Part shown: piece after piece, positions 1 to 7,390 of the stretch
How the letters are laid out: the number at the start of each line of letters is the position of its first letter
How positions within the stretch are numbered: the first letter of the stretch is position 1
From: Methanonatronarchaeales archaeon
GTDB lineage: Archaea > Halobacteriota > Methanonatronarchaeia > JAANXF01
DNA: 64,000 nt
NCBI GenBank assembly: GCA_018263395.1
Contig: JAANXF010000014.1
Span: 30,286 to 94,285, forward strand
Reading direction: 5' to 3'
Notes under the pieces: generated by a model
What the model saw: the letters and a program-made list of their open reading frames with translations, nothing else
What the model was told of the DNA's origin: nothing
Database searches by the model: none
Translations under genes and position numbers: made by a program

Positions 1-591
1 CTGGGGGCCGAGTTCGAGCTAGAGTTCGGTACGGACGAGGAAACCGTCCTGTCGTCTCCGGTAAACGTGGACAGCGAGGAGGCCCTCGATATCGCCAGGC
101 CGTACGTGAAGGACGCGGCGATTGCGCTTCTGGAGATGGTTCCACACGTGCTGTACGGATATTCCTGCAGGAGGGTGGTAGGTGACGGTGAAATTGAGGA
201 GGAGTTCGACGAGAGTGGCACGGTGGCTCTGGACCTGGTGAGCGGCGAGCTATCTGGCACGGAGTTCGACGACGTCGTCGACCTGCCCGTGTCCCGGGCC
301 GGGGAACTTGTTCAGCCGTCCGTCGAGCCCGCTGAGGCCGACGAGAGGGCGAGACGTCTCCTGTCAGAGGAGATGTCCCGGGAGGTCAGGCTTGAGACGG
401 AGAAGAGGCAGACCCGGGTGTACGAGACCCGGCGGGTGAGTCCGCCGATAGACTCCGTGGAGCTGGACGAAGGCGACCTCGTATACCGCGGCATATGGAC
501 CGTCAAGGGAGGCCGCACCGACGTCGTGGTGGACTCCGCCACGGGTGAGATCCTGTCGCCCAACACCGGGGGAGGCGTAGAGCTCGTTTAG
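1..591 (+). CDS. Hypothetical protein, 5' end outside window
   Basis: The reading frame is open from the first base, so the gene probably begins upstream; an internal GTG at 67 would give 174 residues. The product is strongly acidic, with no membrane segment or cysteine pattern. Its last 30 residues (GGRTDVVVDSATGEIL) resemble the end of PepSY-like repeats, where a VD..TGEI turn is common, but this is only a resemblance. I do not recognise the family. The gene ends 80 bp before tRNA-Ala and shares no operon partner in the window. Confidence 0.6.
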   Translation: MGAEFELEFGTDEETVLSSPVNVDSEEALDIARPYVKDAAIALLEMVPHVLYGYSCRRVVGDGEIEEEFDESGTVALDLVSGELSGTEFDDVVDLPVSRAGELVQPSVEPAEADERARRLLSEEMSREVRLETEKRQTRVYETRRVSPPIDSVELDEGDLVYRGIWTVKGGRTDVVVDSATGEILSPNTGGGVELV

Positions 592-671
592 GCCCCTCCA
601 GATCCCCGGGAACCCCGGCCGTGGAGTTCCGCGGGGAAACCTTGATGGAGATCGGGAGGAATCGAAAGCCA

Positions 672-838
672 GGGCCAGTAGATCAGCGGTAGATCGCCGC
701 CTTCGCAACGATCGTAACTCGCTCGATCCGTTGTGGCGTGCAGGACACGCCACCAGGAGAAATCACGGGTAACAAAAAAAAAACGTTACGATACCGCGGA
801 ACAGGCGGAGGCCTCGGGTTCAAATCCCGACTGGTCCA
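672..838 (+). tRNA. tRNA-Ala (anticodon CGC) with 95-nt intron at 37/38
   Basis: The acceptor stem GGGCCAG (672-678) pairs with CTGGTCC (831-837) and includes the G3:U70 pair that marks tRNA-Ala. The D stem is GATC/GATC. The anticodon stem CCGCC (697-701) pairs with GGCGG (804-808), and the T arm is TCGGG-TTCAAAT-CCCGA. The anticodon CGC is at 704-706 and the intron spans 708-802. The junction is a textbook bulge-helix-bulge: TTCG (702-705) pairs with CGGA (797-800), flanked by three-base bulges CA|A and AC|A. Inside the intron ATCGTAAC pairs with GTTACGAT, and there is a further TGGCGTG/CACGCCA hairpin. CCA is not encoded. Splicing would be by the archaeal tRNA endonuclease. Confidence 0.95.
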
Positions 839-971
839 TGGAGAGTAATGGTTCAATATTTTCGGGCAAAACAGGGGTTTACTGGAACCACTGCCCTCTG
901 CGACAGATGATTTTAACCCAACACCTGTAAAGGTCGCTGAAAACCCGGAAACCGTAGGGAGCGAGAAAAAA

Positions 972-1304
972 GGTTCAGTCCAGGGCACGGCCTCGACGGG
1001 TCCGGAGAGTAGAGCAAGAAGCGCCAGGACAGACGTGACCGGGTTTCGCCCTTCTCTCGTCCCGTTTCACCGCTCCCGCTCGCTCTGGAAGAGGTTTCGC
1101 GGTGCGAGAGGTGGTTTACCTCGGGTGCGTCGTGTCTCTGTGGCCGGGTCCCGGAGGCGTCTGGACCCCGCTGGAGTGGGTCCCTGACCGGATTTTCAGG
1201 GTTCCTGCTTCACCGTCGTGCAGCCTGCTGGTGACTGGGCGGTCAGTCCGGCGAGGCGCTGTACCTCGTCGTACCCCCACCCATTCGATGAGCGGAATGT
1301 AACC
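972..1304 (-). ncRNA. Candidate structured RNA downstream of the methyltransferase
   Basis: No ORF here is convincing, yet the minus strand can form many short perfect hairpins in succession: CGAGG/CCTCG, GACTG/CAGTC, CCCTGA/TCAGGG, GGGTCC/GGACCC, GAGGT/ACCTC and GGG-CGAAA-CCC. Their loops are purine-rich on the minus strand, which favours that direction. A TATA-like GGATAAAACGG lies at the 3' end of the methyltransferase gene, about 25 bp before 1304. I tried and failed to match RNase P or SRP RNA. The ends are approximate and the call is tentative. Confidence 0.3.
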
Positions 1305-1321
1305 AGGCGGGTAACACCGTT

Positions 1322-2431
1322 TTATCCAGAATTGGGGCCCAGCGTGGTCTGTCCACGCGTCTGCGAGTCCTGGAGCGCATGAGAGCCCTCCACCTTCTCG
1401 TGAGTTACTGTATACGTGTTTTTATTCCGTTCGACCTTCTCGGCGGTGTAGAACTGCATCTGCTTCTCCTGCTTCGTCATCACCGGGAAGCTGTAATTGT
1501 CCGCGGTATATCCCGGACCTTCTCCGTCGTTTTGCCGGTCGCGGACGAATTCCTTATGCTGGTCCAACCGTTCGGTCACGACCTGACGGGTCATCTTGTC
1601 TACTCCGGTGACGCGGTCTTCGAAGACCTCCGTAAATTCTTCTTCAAGTTCGTAACCTACTGAATTGCGGCCCGCGACCATTGCTGCCAGGGACGTTGTT
1701 CCGGTTCCCCAGAACGGGTCGAGTACTGTATCGCCATACATGGAGTACATATTGATAAGGCGATACGGGATTTCAAAGGGGAAGGCAGCGGATCTTTGAC
1801 GGAGCTCGTTATTATCTAAGGTTTGGAGAGCGCCCTTTACGTCCTTCCATACGTCGGAAAACCATTCGTTGCGTTCCTCCCAGAAGTAGGCAGAATTATA
1901 TCGAGGCTCGTACTCTGGTTCGAACGTCCGTTGCTGTTCTCCTTTACGGAAGATTAAGAGGTATTCATGCTCCAGTGTAGCGTAGGCGTTCGGCGGAATC
2001 ATTCCACTGCCCATGAACTTCGCCGCCGAGTTCGTCGGTTTACGCCACAGGATGTCTGGGAGCGGTTCAAATCCGAGGTTTTCGAACTCTTCTATAACGC
2101 GGGCGTGGTTCGGGTACACCCGAAAGCTCCCGTCCACCCTTCGAGTAGCATCACCCGTGTTTATACAGGCGATTCCGCCGTCGGCTATGGCCCGATTTAC
2201 TTCCCGCCAGGTCTTGGCCAGCTCTTCGTGCATTAGGTCAAAAGCGGAGCGACCGTTACCGTTGGTGAGGTGTCTGCCGATACTCGGATTTATTTCCTCA
2301 AACATCTCGTCCCACATCTCTATCATTGGATACGGGGGGGAGGTAACGATTAGTTCAACTGAGTCGTCTTCAACCCGGTCGAGCTCCCGCGAATCACCGA
2401 TTACAACACGATGTTTAGTCTCCATACTCAT
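1322..2431 (-). CDS. Solitary beta-class DNA methyltransferase (N4-cytosine/N6-adenine type)
   Basis: The 369-residue protein has the amino-methyltransferase catalytic motif TSPPYP at residues 30-35 and the SAM-binding motif DPFWGTGTT at 238-246. This order (catalytic first, SAM second) defines the beta class, and a TSPPY-type motif is more usual for N4-cytosine enzymes. Residues between (about 50-235) would hold the target-recognition region. No restriction endonuclease is visible on either side, so it looks like an orphan methyltransferase or half of a lost restriction system. Third codon positions are visibly more AT-rich than in the ribosomal block, which suggests transfer. Starts at ATG 2431 and 2425 are both possible. 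Confidence 0.85.
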   Translation of the reverse strand: MSMETKHRVVIGDSRELDRVEDDSVELIVTSPPYPMIEMWDEMFEEINPSIGRHLTNGNGRSAFDLMHEELAKTWREVNRAIADGGIACINTGDATRRVDGSFRVYPNHARVIEEFENLGFEPLPDILWRKPTNSAAKFMGSGMIPPNAYATLEHEYLLIFRKGEQQRTFEPEYEPRYNSAYFWEERNEWFSDVWKDVKGALQTLDNNELRQRSAAFPFEIPYRLINMYSMYGDTVLDPFWGTGTTSLAAMVAGRNSVGYELEEEFTEVFEDRVTGVDKMTRQVVTERLDQHKEFVRDRQNDGEGPGYTADNYSFPVMTKQEKQMQFYTAEKVERNKNTYTVTHEKVEGSHALQDSQTRGQTTLGPNSG

Positions 2432-3141
2432 GCCTCAGCTCCAGACCCCCAGGTATTACGCATCGATGAAGAGTATTAACCCCACCTTTGATATATCTCG
2501 GTCTCTGTTGGTCATCCAGTTCCGGGTCCAGCTCCCCACGTAAAGTCTCAGATGTTTTTTTGTCTCATACTCCTCGTAGTATACAGTTGCGGCTTCAATA
2601 CTCTCCCGAATCGGATTTTTATTACCGGTTCTGTTGCGTCAAAAATCTGCCTCAGCCTGAACCGGAGGGGCGCGACTCGGGATGGTTTGGTGAGGAGGTC
2701 GGCGTCTCTGAGGACAGGAATAAAGACGCTTTAGATGAGCTTCAGTAGAGCTGCCCCGCTAGGCAAAGCCGGCGAGAGACACAGAAGGAACAGGTTAGGG
2801 TAGGTGTGGGCAGGACGGACTGGTTCGTAGGGTGGGGTTCGATACACGGGAGTATCTTTGAGGGCGTGGTCTACACGTCAGCCGGTCCACGGGCGACGGC
2901 GGACGGGGAGCGATTCCGGATTTCGGGTTCTCCGGCCCTCTCCCGGAACTCTACAACCGCCTGCAGCAGCCGCGTATAACCGCGTACCGGCTCAGGGGCC
3001 TTGTACCGGAAAACCCCCCCCCACGCCCTTCCCCTCGTGCACCGTAGCACGCAGAGCCGAACCGCGCGTCGCGGGCCGCTTTCGGTGCGGAACTCCCCCT
3101 CAGGCCGGGTGCCCCCCCTAGGCGGAGGTATTTTTAGTTTT
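2432..3141. other. Intergenic stretch without a recognisable gene
   Basis: About 700 bp between the methyltransferase and the Lrp-type gene. The first half is mixed in composition and the second half is very GC-rich with runs of C. Short ORFs occur on both strands, but none has a recognisable motif, a good start context or believable composition. If a restriction endonuclease partner of the methyltransferase once lay here, no readable remnant is left. Confidence 0.5.
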
Positions 3142-3575
3142 TCACAGCGTGGGCGGGGTACTCGCCTCGTCCGTGACAACGATGGTCCTGTAGCTTTTCA
3201 CCCCGTCCGGTATCCTTCCGAGTACGTGGTTCTCGAACGTTTCCCCGCTTCCCTTGAAGTGCACTAGGACCTTTGAATCCGCCGTCTTAATGACGTACCG
3301 CGCCTCTGAGCCCAGCATCGTGCGGTAAACGTCGTCTGTCTGCGACGGCTCGGTTTTCAGGATCACCATCGCGTCAAGCGGAGCGCCGTCCAGCAGGGCC
3401 GACTCGTCGATTTGAACCGTGAATCCCTCTATGACACCCATCCCCTCATCTCGTCGACGCGCCTCTTTACCGTGGGCGGGGTGACTCCGATACTCCCCGC
3501 AAGCTCGCGGTAGGAAATCCTTCCGTCCTCTATCAGGGCCTTCAGGATCTCCTTGTCTATTTCGTCGATAGCCAT
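3142..3575 (-). pseudogene. Lrp/AsnC-type regulator split by a frameshift
   Basis: Reading from ATG 3575 gives an Lrp-type HTH start (MAIDEIDKEILKALIEDG, then a recognition helix ending TVKRRVDEM) that stops at TAG 3429-3431. A second frame from ATG 3441 continues to 3142 with MGVIEGF and a 99-residue effector-like domain. One extra G in the run at about 3443-3446 would join them into a single regulator of about 145 residues. A TATA box (3595-3604) sits 25 bp before ATG 3575, typical of a leaderless transcript. It may be a true frameshift, a homopolymer error, or two coupled proteins from overlapping frames; I favour the first two. Confidence 0.75.
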
Positions 3576-3723
3576 GGTAGCTCATAATTTCAACGAAATA
3601 TAAGCATTATTCTTATCAAAACTAAATTACCTTCGCCAAACGGTACTAATCTTTCGCGCTTATGCGGAGGTATCGCGTCGTTCCGAACCCGTTTAGGCGA
3701 AGGAAAGGTTTTCCTGCGGAGCG

Positions 3724-4377
3724 GTGATACGGTTGGTGATGGTTCGACTGCGAAGGGACCTGCTCGGAGGACTCGTGGTGGTGCTTCCCGTCCTCATCGT
3801 TCTGTACACCGTATTCTGGGCCTTCTCCATGCTCTCCCACTTGCCGCTGCCCTTTGCACCCACGGGGCACCCGGTTATCGATGCGGCGATAAGGGTGGCC
3901 GTAGCTCTCGCGGCGTTCGTTATCGCCCTCCTTCTTGCGGGAAGGGGCACCCGGACCCTAGTCGGCAGGAGGGCAGAGAGGTGGTTCGACAGGCAGATGA
4001 ACCGCATCCCGGCCTTCAGGATCCTCTACAACGCCAGCAAGGTGGCCCTAGAGATGGCGGTCAGGGGCGCCGGGGAGTTTCAGGTACCGGTCAGGGTACA
4101 CGTCTCCGAGAACATTTCACTCGTAGGATTCAAAACGGGTTCCGATATCGTCGAGGGCAGGGAGACGGTCTTCGTTCCCACCGCGCCGAACATCACGAGC
4201 GGCGTGGTGCTTTACGTGGAACCCGACGGGATCGATGAGGTCGAGGCGTCCACCGAGGACACGCTTACACACGTAATCTCCGCCGGGTTCATGGAGCCGG
4301 GAGAGGCGGAGAGCGAGGAGGTCGAAACCCTGATCGGCTACCTTCAGAGCGATGCTGAGGATGCTGGAGGGGATTGA
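3724..4377 (+). CDS. DUF502 family membrane protein
   Basis: The protein has 217 residues. Two hydrophobic segments near the N-terminus (LLGGLVVVLPVLIVLYTVFW and, after a short PTGHPVID loop, AAIRVAVALAAFVIALLLAG) are followed by a soluble domain containing NRIPAFRILYNASK, VGFKTG, VFVPTAPNITSG and VEPDGIDEVEAS. This layout and the TAPN-SG motif match the DUF502 family, whose function is unknown. The start could be GTG 3724, GTG 3736 or ATG 3739; a GGAG lies just before 3724. It stands alone between the Lrp gene and the candidate RNA. Confidence 0.85.
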   Translation: MIRLVMVRLRRDLLGGLVVVLPVLIVLYTVFWAFSMLSHLPLPFAPTGHPVIDAAIRVAVALAAFVIALLLAGRGTRTLVGRRAERWFDRQMNRIPAFRILYNASKVALEMAVRGAGEFQVPVRVHVSENISLVGFKTGSDIVEGRETVFVPTAPNITSGVVLYVEPDGIDEVEASTEDTLTHVISAGFMEPGEAESEEVETLIGYLQSDAEDAGGD

Positions 4378-4556
4378 GTAAAGGGTTAACCGCCGGACTC
4401 GCGTTTCACCACCGTTGACGGGGGGTGAGACGTGGGGTCCCTGTTCGGGATGCTCTCTCCTGAGATCAGGGAGAGGTGTGACGGGAAAATACGGTGTGGA
4501 TAAGATACGGTGAGCCGGAGAACTCACGGGGTTGATGGGTTGTGGGGACCGCCTCT

Positions 4557-4878
4557 GGGCTTGGGCGGGGTATGTTTTCCGCGGTCCTGCTCTTCGGCCC
4601 TTCGAGCTTTCGCCCGTTTCGTCCCCGCTCCTTTCGGGGCGGCGGTTACTTGGCCTTCCTCCGTCCCTGCCCGAGGGCGAGGGGCGGTATTGGACTGCTG
4701 CGGTTTTCCCTTTTAGTCGGTTCGCTTGCGCGTAGCCGACATCATGGGGCGCCTTCCCCTTGGCACGGCTTCACCCGCGCCTCGGTTATGTAGGCCCTTC
4801 GTCCACACCAACCTTTTAACCCGCGTTACGCGGGTACGGTTAGAGTGAACCACCCAATTTCCCGGCGGTCTCCAAGCC
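4557..4878 (-). ncRNA. Candidate structured RNA gene, about 320 nt, unknown family
   Basis: This region has no credible ORF but the minus strand is packed with helices. A terminal helix pairs GGCTTGG (4878-4872) with CCAAGCC (4564-4558). Inside are GGCGCGG/CCGTGCC (7 bp, loop GTGAAG), CCCGCG/CGCGGG with a TAA loop, GGGG/CCCC, GTCGG/CCGAC enclosing a GCAA-type tetraloop, CCCCG/CGGGG, and GGGC-GAAA-GCTC. The purine-rich, GNRA-like loops fit transcription from the minus strand. A TATA box (4896-4906) lies about 23 bp before the first paired base. I looked for RNase P signatures (GAGGAAAGTC, ACAGAA) and SRP signatures (GGTCAGG with an AGCAG loop) and found neither in place. No known archaeal RNA family was recognised. 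Confidence 0.55.
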
Positions 4879-4894
4879 TACCATGAGGCCTCAG

Positions 4895-4981
4895 ACTTAA
4901 ATATGTTTCCCTAAACTCCGAAACCATTAGTAAAAATATATTCTGAGCCCATATTCCGATATTAACTTAAATATATTTGCC
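4895..4981 (-). promoter_or_regulatory. Two near-identical TATA boxes 70 bp apart upstream of the candidate RNA
   Basis: The plus strand reads ACTTAAATATGTTTCCC at 4895-4911 and ACTTAAATATATTTGCC at 4965-4981. Both are minus-strand TATA elements of archaeal type in the same orientation. The nearer box fits transcription of the 4557-4878 RNA; the farther one could be a second promoter or the trace of a promoter duplication. The DNA between and beyond them (4880-5040) is much more AT-rich than its surroundings. Confidence 0.55.
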
Positions 4982-5233
4982 AAATGCTTGAAACAATTTA
5001 TTTAGGCGAGTCGGGAGGTCGGTTGCCGGGATTCATAAATCCCAAGCGTACCATCGAAGGACTTTCCACCGAATTACGCGGCCCCTCGAACTCTTTCAGA
5101 TCCCGCTGAAGGGAAATGGGTCACGAGCGGCCCCGTGCTTACAATTCTTCTGCGTCGGGATGTTTCTGTATTTTTAAAGACACCTACAGACCGGCCCGAT
5201 CCGGCCGGTGCAGCTGTTACCAGGGCCGTGGAG

Positions 5234-5320
5234 CGCTGGGGGAGGGATTTGAACCCCCGTGTGCTCGAGGCACACCGGCTCTCAAGGCCGGCGCGTTGGT
5301 CCGGGCTTCGCTACCCCAGC
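5234..5320 (-). tRNA. tRNA-Ser (anticodon TGA)
   Basis: Acceptor GCTGGGG (from 5320) pairs with CCCCAGC (to 5235), with discriminator G. The D arm contains AGCGAAGCCCGG-type sequence, the anticodon stem-loop is CCGGC-CTTGAGA-GCCGG with TGA at positions 34-36, and there is a long variable arm TGTGC-CTCGA-GCACA that marks a class II tRNA. The T arm reads GGGGG-TTCAAAT-CCCTC. There is no intron and no encoded CCA. It is divergent from nob1, which starts 38 bp away. Confidence 0.95.
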
Positions 5321-5357
5321 TGGAGGTATTTTGGTTCCACGAAGTGAAAAGCCTGAC

Positions 5358-5828
5358 GTGAGACTGGTCCTGGACTCGATGGTCTTCGTCGAGGGGGTGC
5401 GCGTGGACGGCGTGACGGTTCCGTCGGTCGTGGACGAAATTCTGGAGGAGCGCACACGCCTGTTCTTCGACACGCACAGGCCGGAGGTACGTGCACCCGA
5501 CGAGTTCTTCGTCGATAAGGCGAGAGAGGCCGCCGACTCCACCGGGGACCTGCCGGTCCTGTCCGGGGCTGACCTGGAGGTCCTGGGGCTGGCCCTGGAG
5601 CTGAGAGATGAGGGCGAGGAGCCCGTAATCGTAACTGACGACTACGCCGTACAGAACGTGGCCTCGGTCCTCGGCGTCGAATTTCGACCGGTAGAGCAGC
5701 GCGGTATAGAGGAGGTCTTAGAGTGGCAGTGGTTCTGTCCCGGGTGCGGAAGGGTCTTCGGCGAAGTAGAGGAGATGGAGACTTGTCCGGTCTGTGGCTC
5801 GGACCTCAAGCGGCGAAGGTCTAACTGA
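5358..5828 (+). CDS. nob1: Nob1-like PIN-domain endonuclease for 16S rRNA 3'-end maturation
   Basis: This 156-residue protein begins VRLVLDSMVF, the opening strand of a PIN domain with the catalytic Asp at residue 6; further acidic residues (E27, the SGADLEVLGLA helix, VTDDYAVQNVA) fit the metal site. The C-terminus is a zinc ribbon, WFCPGCGRVF...ETCPVCGSDL. PIN plus zinc ribbon at this length is the archaeal Nob1 architecture; Nob1 cleaves the 3' end of pre-16S rRNA on the nascent small subunit. I chose GTG 5358 because the open frame upstream runs into tRNA-Ser and the conserved PIN strand begins at this codon. Confidence 0.88.
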   Translation: MRLVLDSMVFVEGVRVDGVTVPSVVDEILEERTRLFFDTHRPEVRAPDEFFVDKAREAADSTGDLPVLSGADLEVLGLALELRDEGEEPVIVTDDYAVQNVASVLGVEFRPVEQRGIEEVLEWQWFCPGCGRVFGEVEEMETCPVCGSDLKRRRSN

Positions 5829-6735
5829 ATATAGTGATTGTCATAACTCTCTTTATATTTTATCTCAGCATATTTTATCTCAGCGATTCTGCCCTATCCC
5901 CGAAGACGAGAGGTAAACCTGAATACTAAAGAAGTTTCGTCAACCACTATAAAGTCCCTTTTTACACACATCGGTCGTAACTCGGATGTCGGCAACGTCT
6001 CCCTCTCTCTATATCCACTGTAACTTATTCGGCTTTGTTGCAACCCTTTTTTAGTTTTAATACGGCATAATTTATGTTTTGAATCATGCGTTTTATTGTT
6101 GGTTTTCTGAACTGTTTGTACCGAGTTTTTGGTACTGTATGGGAAGAATATTTTCTTTTTAGGGCTGAGTTTGTGGTTTCGTTGGTTCGGAAAACTTTGG
6201 AACAGTTTTCCTACTAGAGGGTTTTGTAGAAATCTTCGTGTTTCTTTGATTGTACAGGTCGTTGTCTATTTCTTCGTTGAGTTCGATATTTATTTACTGG
6301 TTTTATTTCTTTTTCTCGGCAGAGTTTTTTTTTATGTCTGTGGAGTCGTAGTCTTTATTATATAAAACGGCATCTATCTTTTTTTTTGGTTTCTTTTTAT
6401 TGGGCTGGGAGTTATCTGTGTGTCGTGGGCGAAGGTCTCTTCGAGTTCTTCTTGGAAGCAGATTCCTTGGGAATCTGCGTGTTTTCGGGTTGTTGTTACG
6501 TAGATATCTATGGTTGTTGAGTTTTTGTCGACGGGCAGGGTTGTTTTCGGGTTTTTTTTAATTTTGGGTTTGGTTCTTTCGAAAATTGGGGATTTTTTGT
6601 ATGCAGAAGACACTTTCGGTGTCTTCGGATTCCCCATCCTCAGAAACCTTTCTGAGTTTAAGCAGTTAAGTATGTTTTGGAAGGAACGCAACAGAGCCAC
6701 TTATTTATGTTAGCTCTTCCACTTAGAGGGAGGCG
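5829..6735. other. AT-rich, strand-biased island without a recognisable gene
   Basis: About 900 bp of sharply lower GC content, with T dominating the plus strand from about 6040 to 6600. The short ORFs here encode only Phe/Val/Leu-rich (plus) or Lys/Asn-rich (minus, 6374-6700) strings that follow from the base skew, and I do not support any as a gene. Two perfect hairpins stand out: GCAGATTCC-TTG-GGAATCTGC at 6458-6478 and GAAGACAC-TTTCG-GTGTCTTC at 6606-6626. The first third has several TATA-like stretches. Confidence 0.6.
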
Positions 6736-7356
6736 ATGCCGGAAAAGATTAGTACGGGTATCGACCCCCTGGACGAGCTCTTGGACGGAGGTTTCCGCCG
6801 GGGATCCTCGGCGGTATTTTACGGTCCCCCCGGGGACGGCAAGTCCTACGTAGTGTGGAGTACGGCGAGCTGTGCCGCCAGGTCCGGGCAGAGCGTTCTA
6901 TACTTCGCCCTGCACGGCCTGGAGAGTGATAAGGTCAAGTCCATGGAGAACATCGCCGGTATGGACTTCGATCTGGTGGACAAGCTGGAGTTCGGGACCA
7001 AGAGGAAGAAGCTCTCGGATTACATCGACGACGAGGATGTCGTAATAATCGATTCACTCACCGACCTCGACGACGGGTACGGAAACGACATTTTTTCCGA
7101 CCAGTTTGGGGAGGTCCTCTTCGAGACCAAGGACAAAGGGATAGTTACCGTCATGTCGATGATGTACCACCCGACCCACAAGTTTCCGACCTTTTTGAGA
7201 AAGGTGGATTACCTCGTCGAGTTCTCGGAGATCGTCGAGGGGGACGAGGTGGATAGGAAGCTGTTCGTCCAGAAGACGCCTCGAAAAATGCACGAGCGGA
7301 GATACTCCTACAGAATAGTGGACGACGAGTTTGTGATAGAGGGCGTCGCCGATTAG
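6736..7356 (+). CDS. KaiC/RadA-superfamily ATPase
   Basis: This 206-residue, single-domain P-loop ATPase starts with ISTGIDPLDELLDGGFRRGS, the entry sequence of KaiC/RadA-like domains. Walker A is GPPGDGKS (about residues 30-37) and the Walker B-like strand is DVVIIDSLTDL. It lacks the second domain of true KaiC and the DNA-binding extension of RadA; RadB is of similar size but differs in sequence around Walker A. Archaeal proteins of this type are usually of unknown role, often proposed as regulators. The ATG follows GAGGGAGGCG, a clear ribosome binding site. It is convergent with gltX. Confidence 0.8.
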   Translation: MPEKISTGIDPLDELLDGGFRRGSSAVFYGPPGDGKSYVVWSTASCAARSGQSVLYFALHGLESDKVKSMENIAGMDFDLVDKLEFGTKRKKLSDYIDDEDVVIIDSLTDLDDGYGNDIFSDQFGEVLFETKDKGIVTVMSMMYHPTHKFPTFLRKVDYLVEFSEIVEGDEVDRKLFVQKTPRKMHERRYSYRIVDDEFVIEGVAD

Positions 7357-7390
7357 GTTATCGGTCCAGGGTTTCACCGTCCGCTAGGGG

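Noticed and set aside
2432..3141. Restriction endonuclease partner for the methyltransferase
   Set aside because: No PD-ExK, HNH or other nuclease motif could be read in any frame, so the methyltransferase is treated as solitary.
4557..4878. RNase P RNA or SRP RNA
   Set aside because: A few short similarities (GGGTGAA, GGAGGAAGGCCAA) occur, but the universal motifs GAGGAAAGTC/ACAGAA and the SRP GGTCAGG/AGCAG loop are not in place. I kept it as an unassigned RNA.
6129..6713. Short ORFs in the AT-rich island
   Set aside because: Residues follow the base skew (Phe/Val/Leu on one strand, Lys/Asn on the other), with no ribosome binding site or motif.
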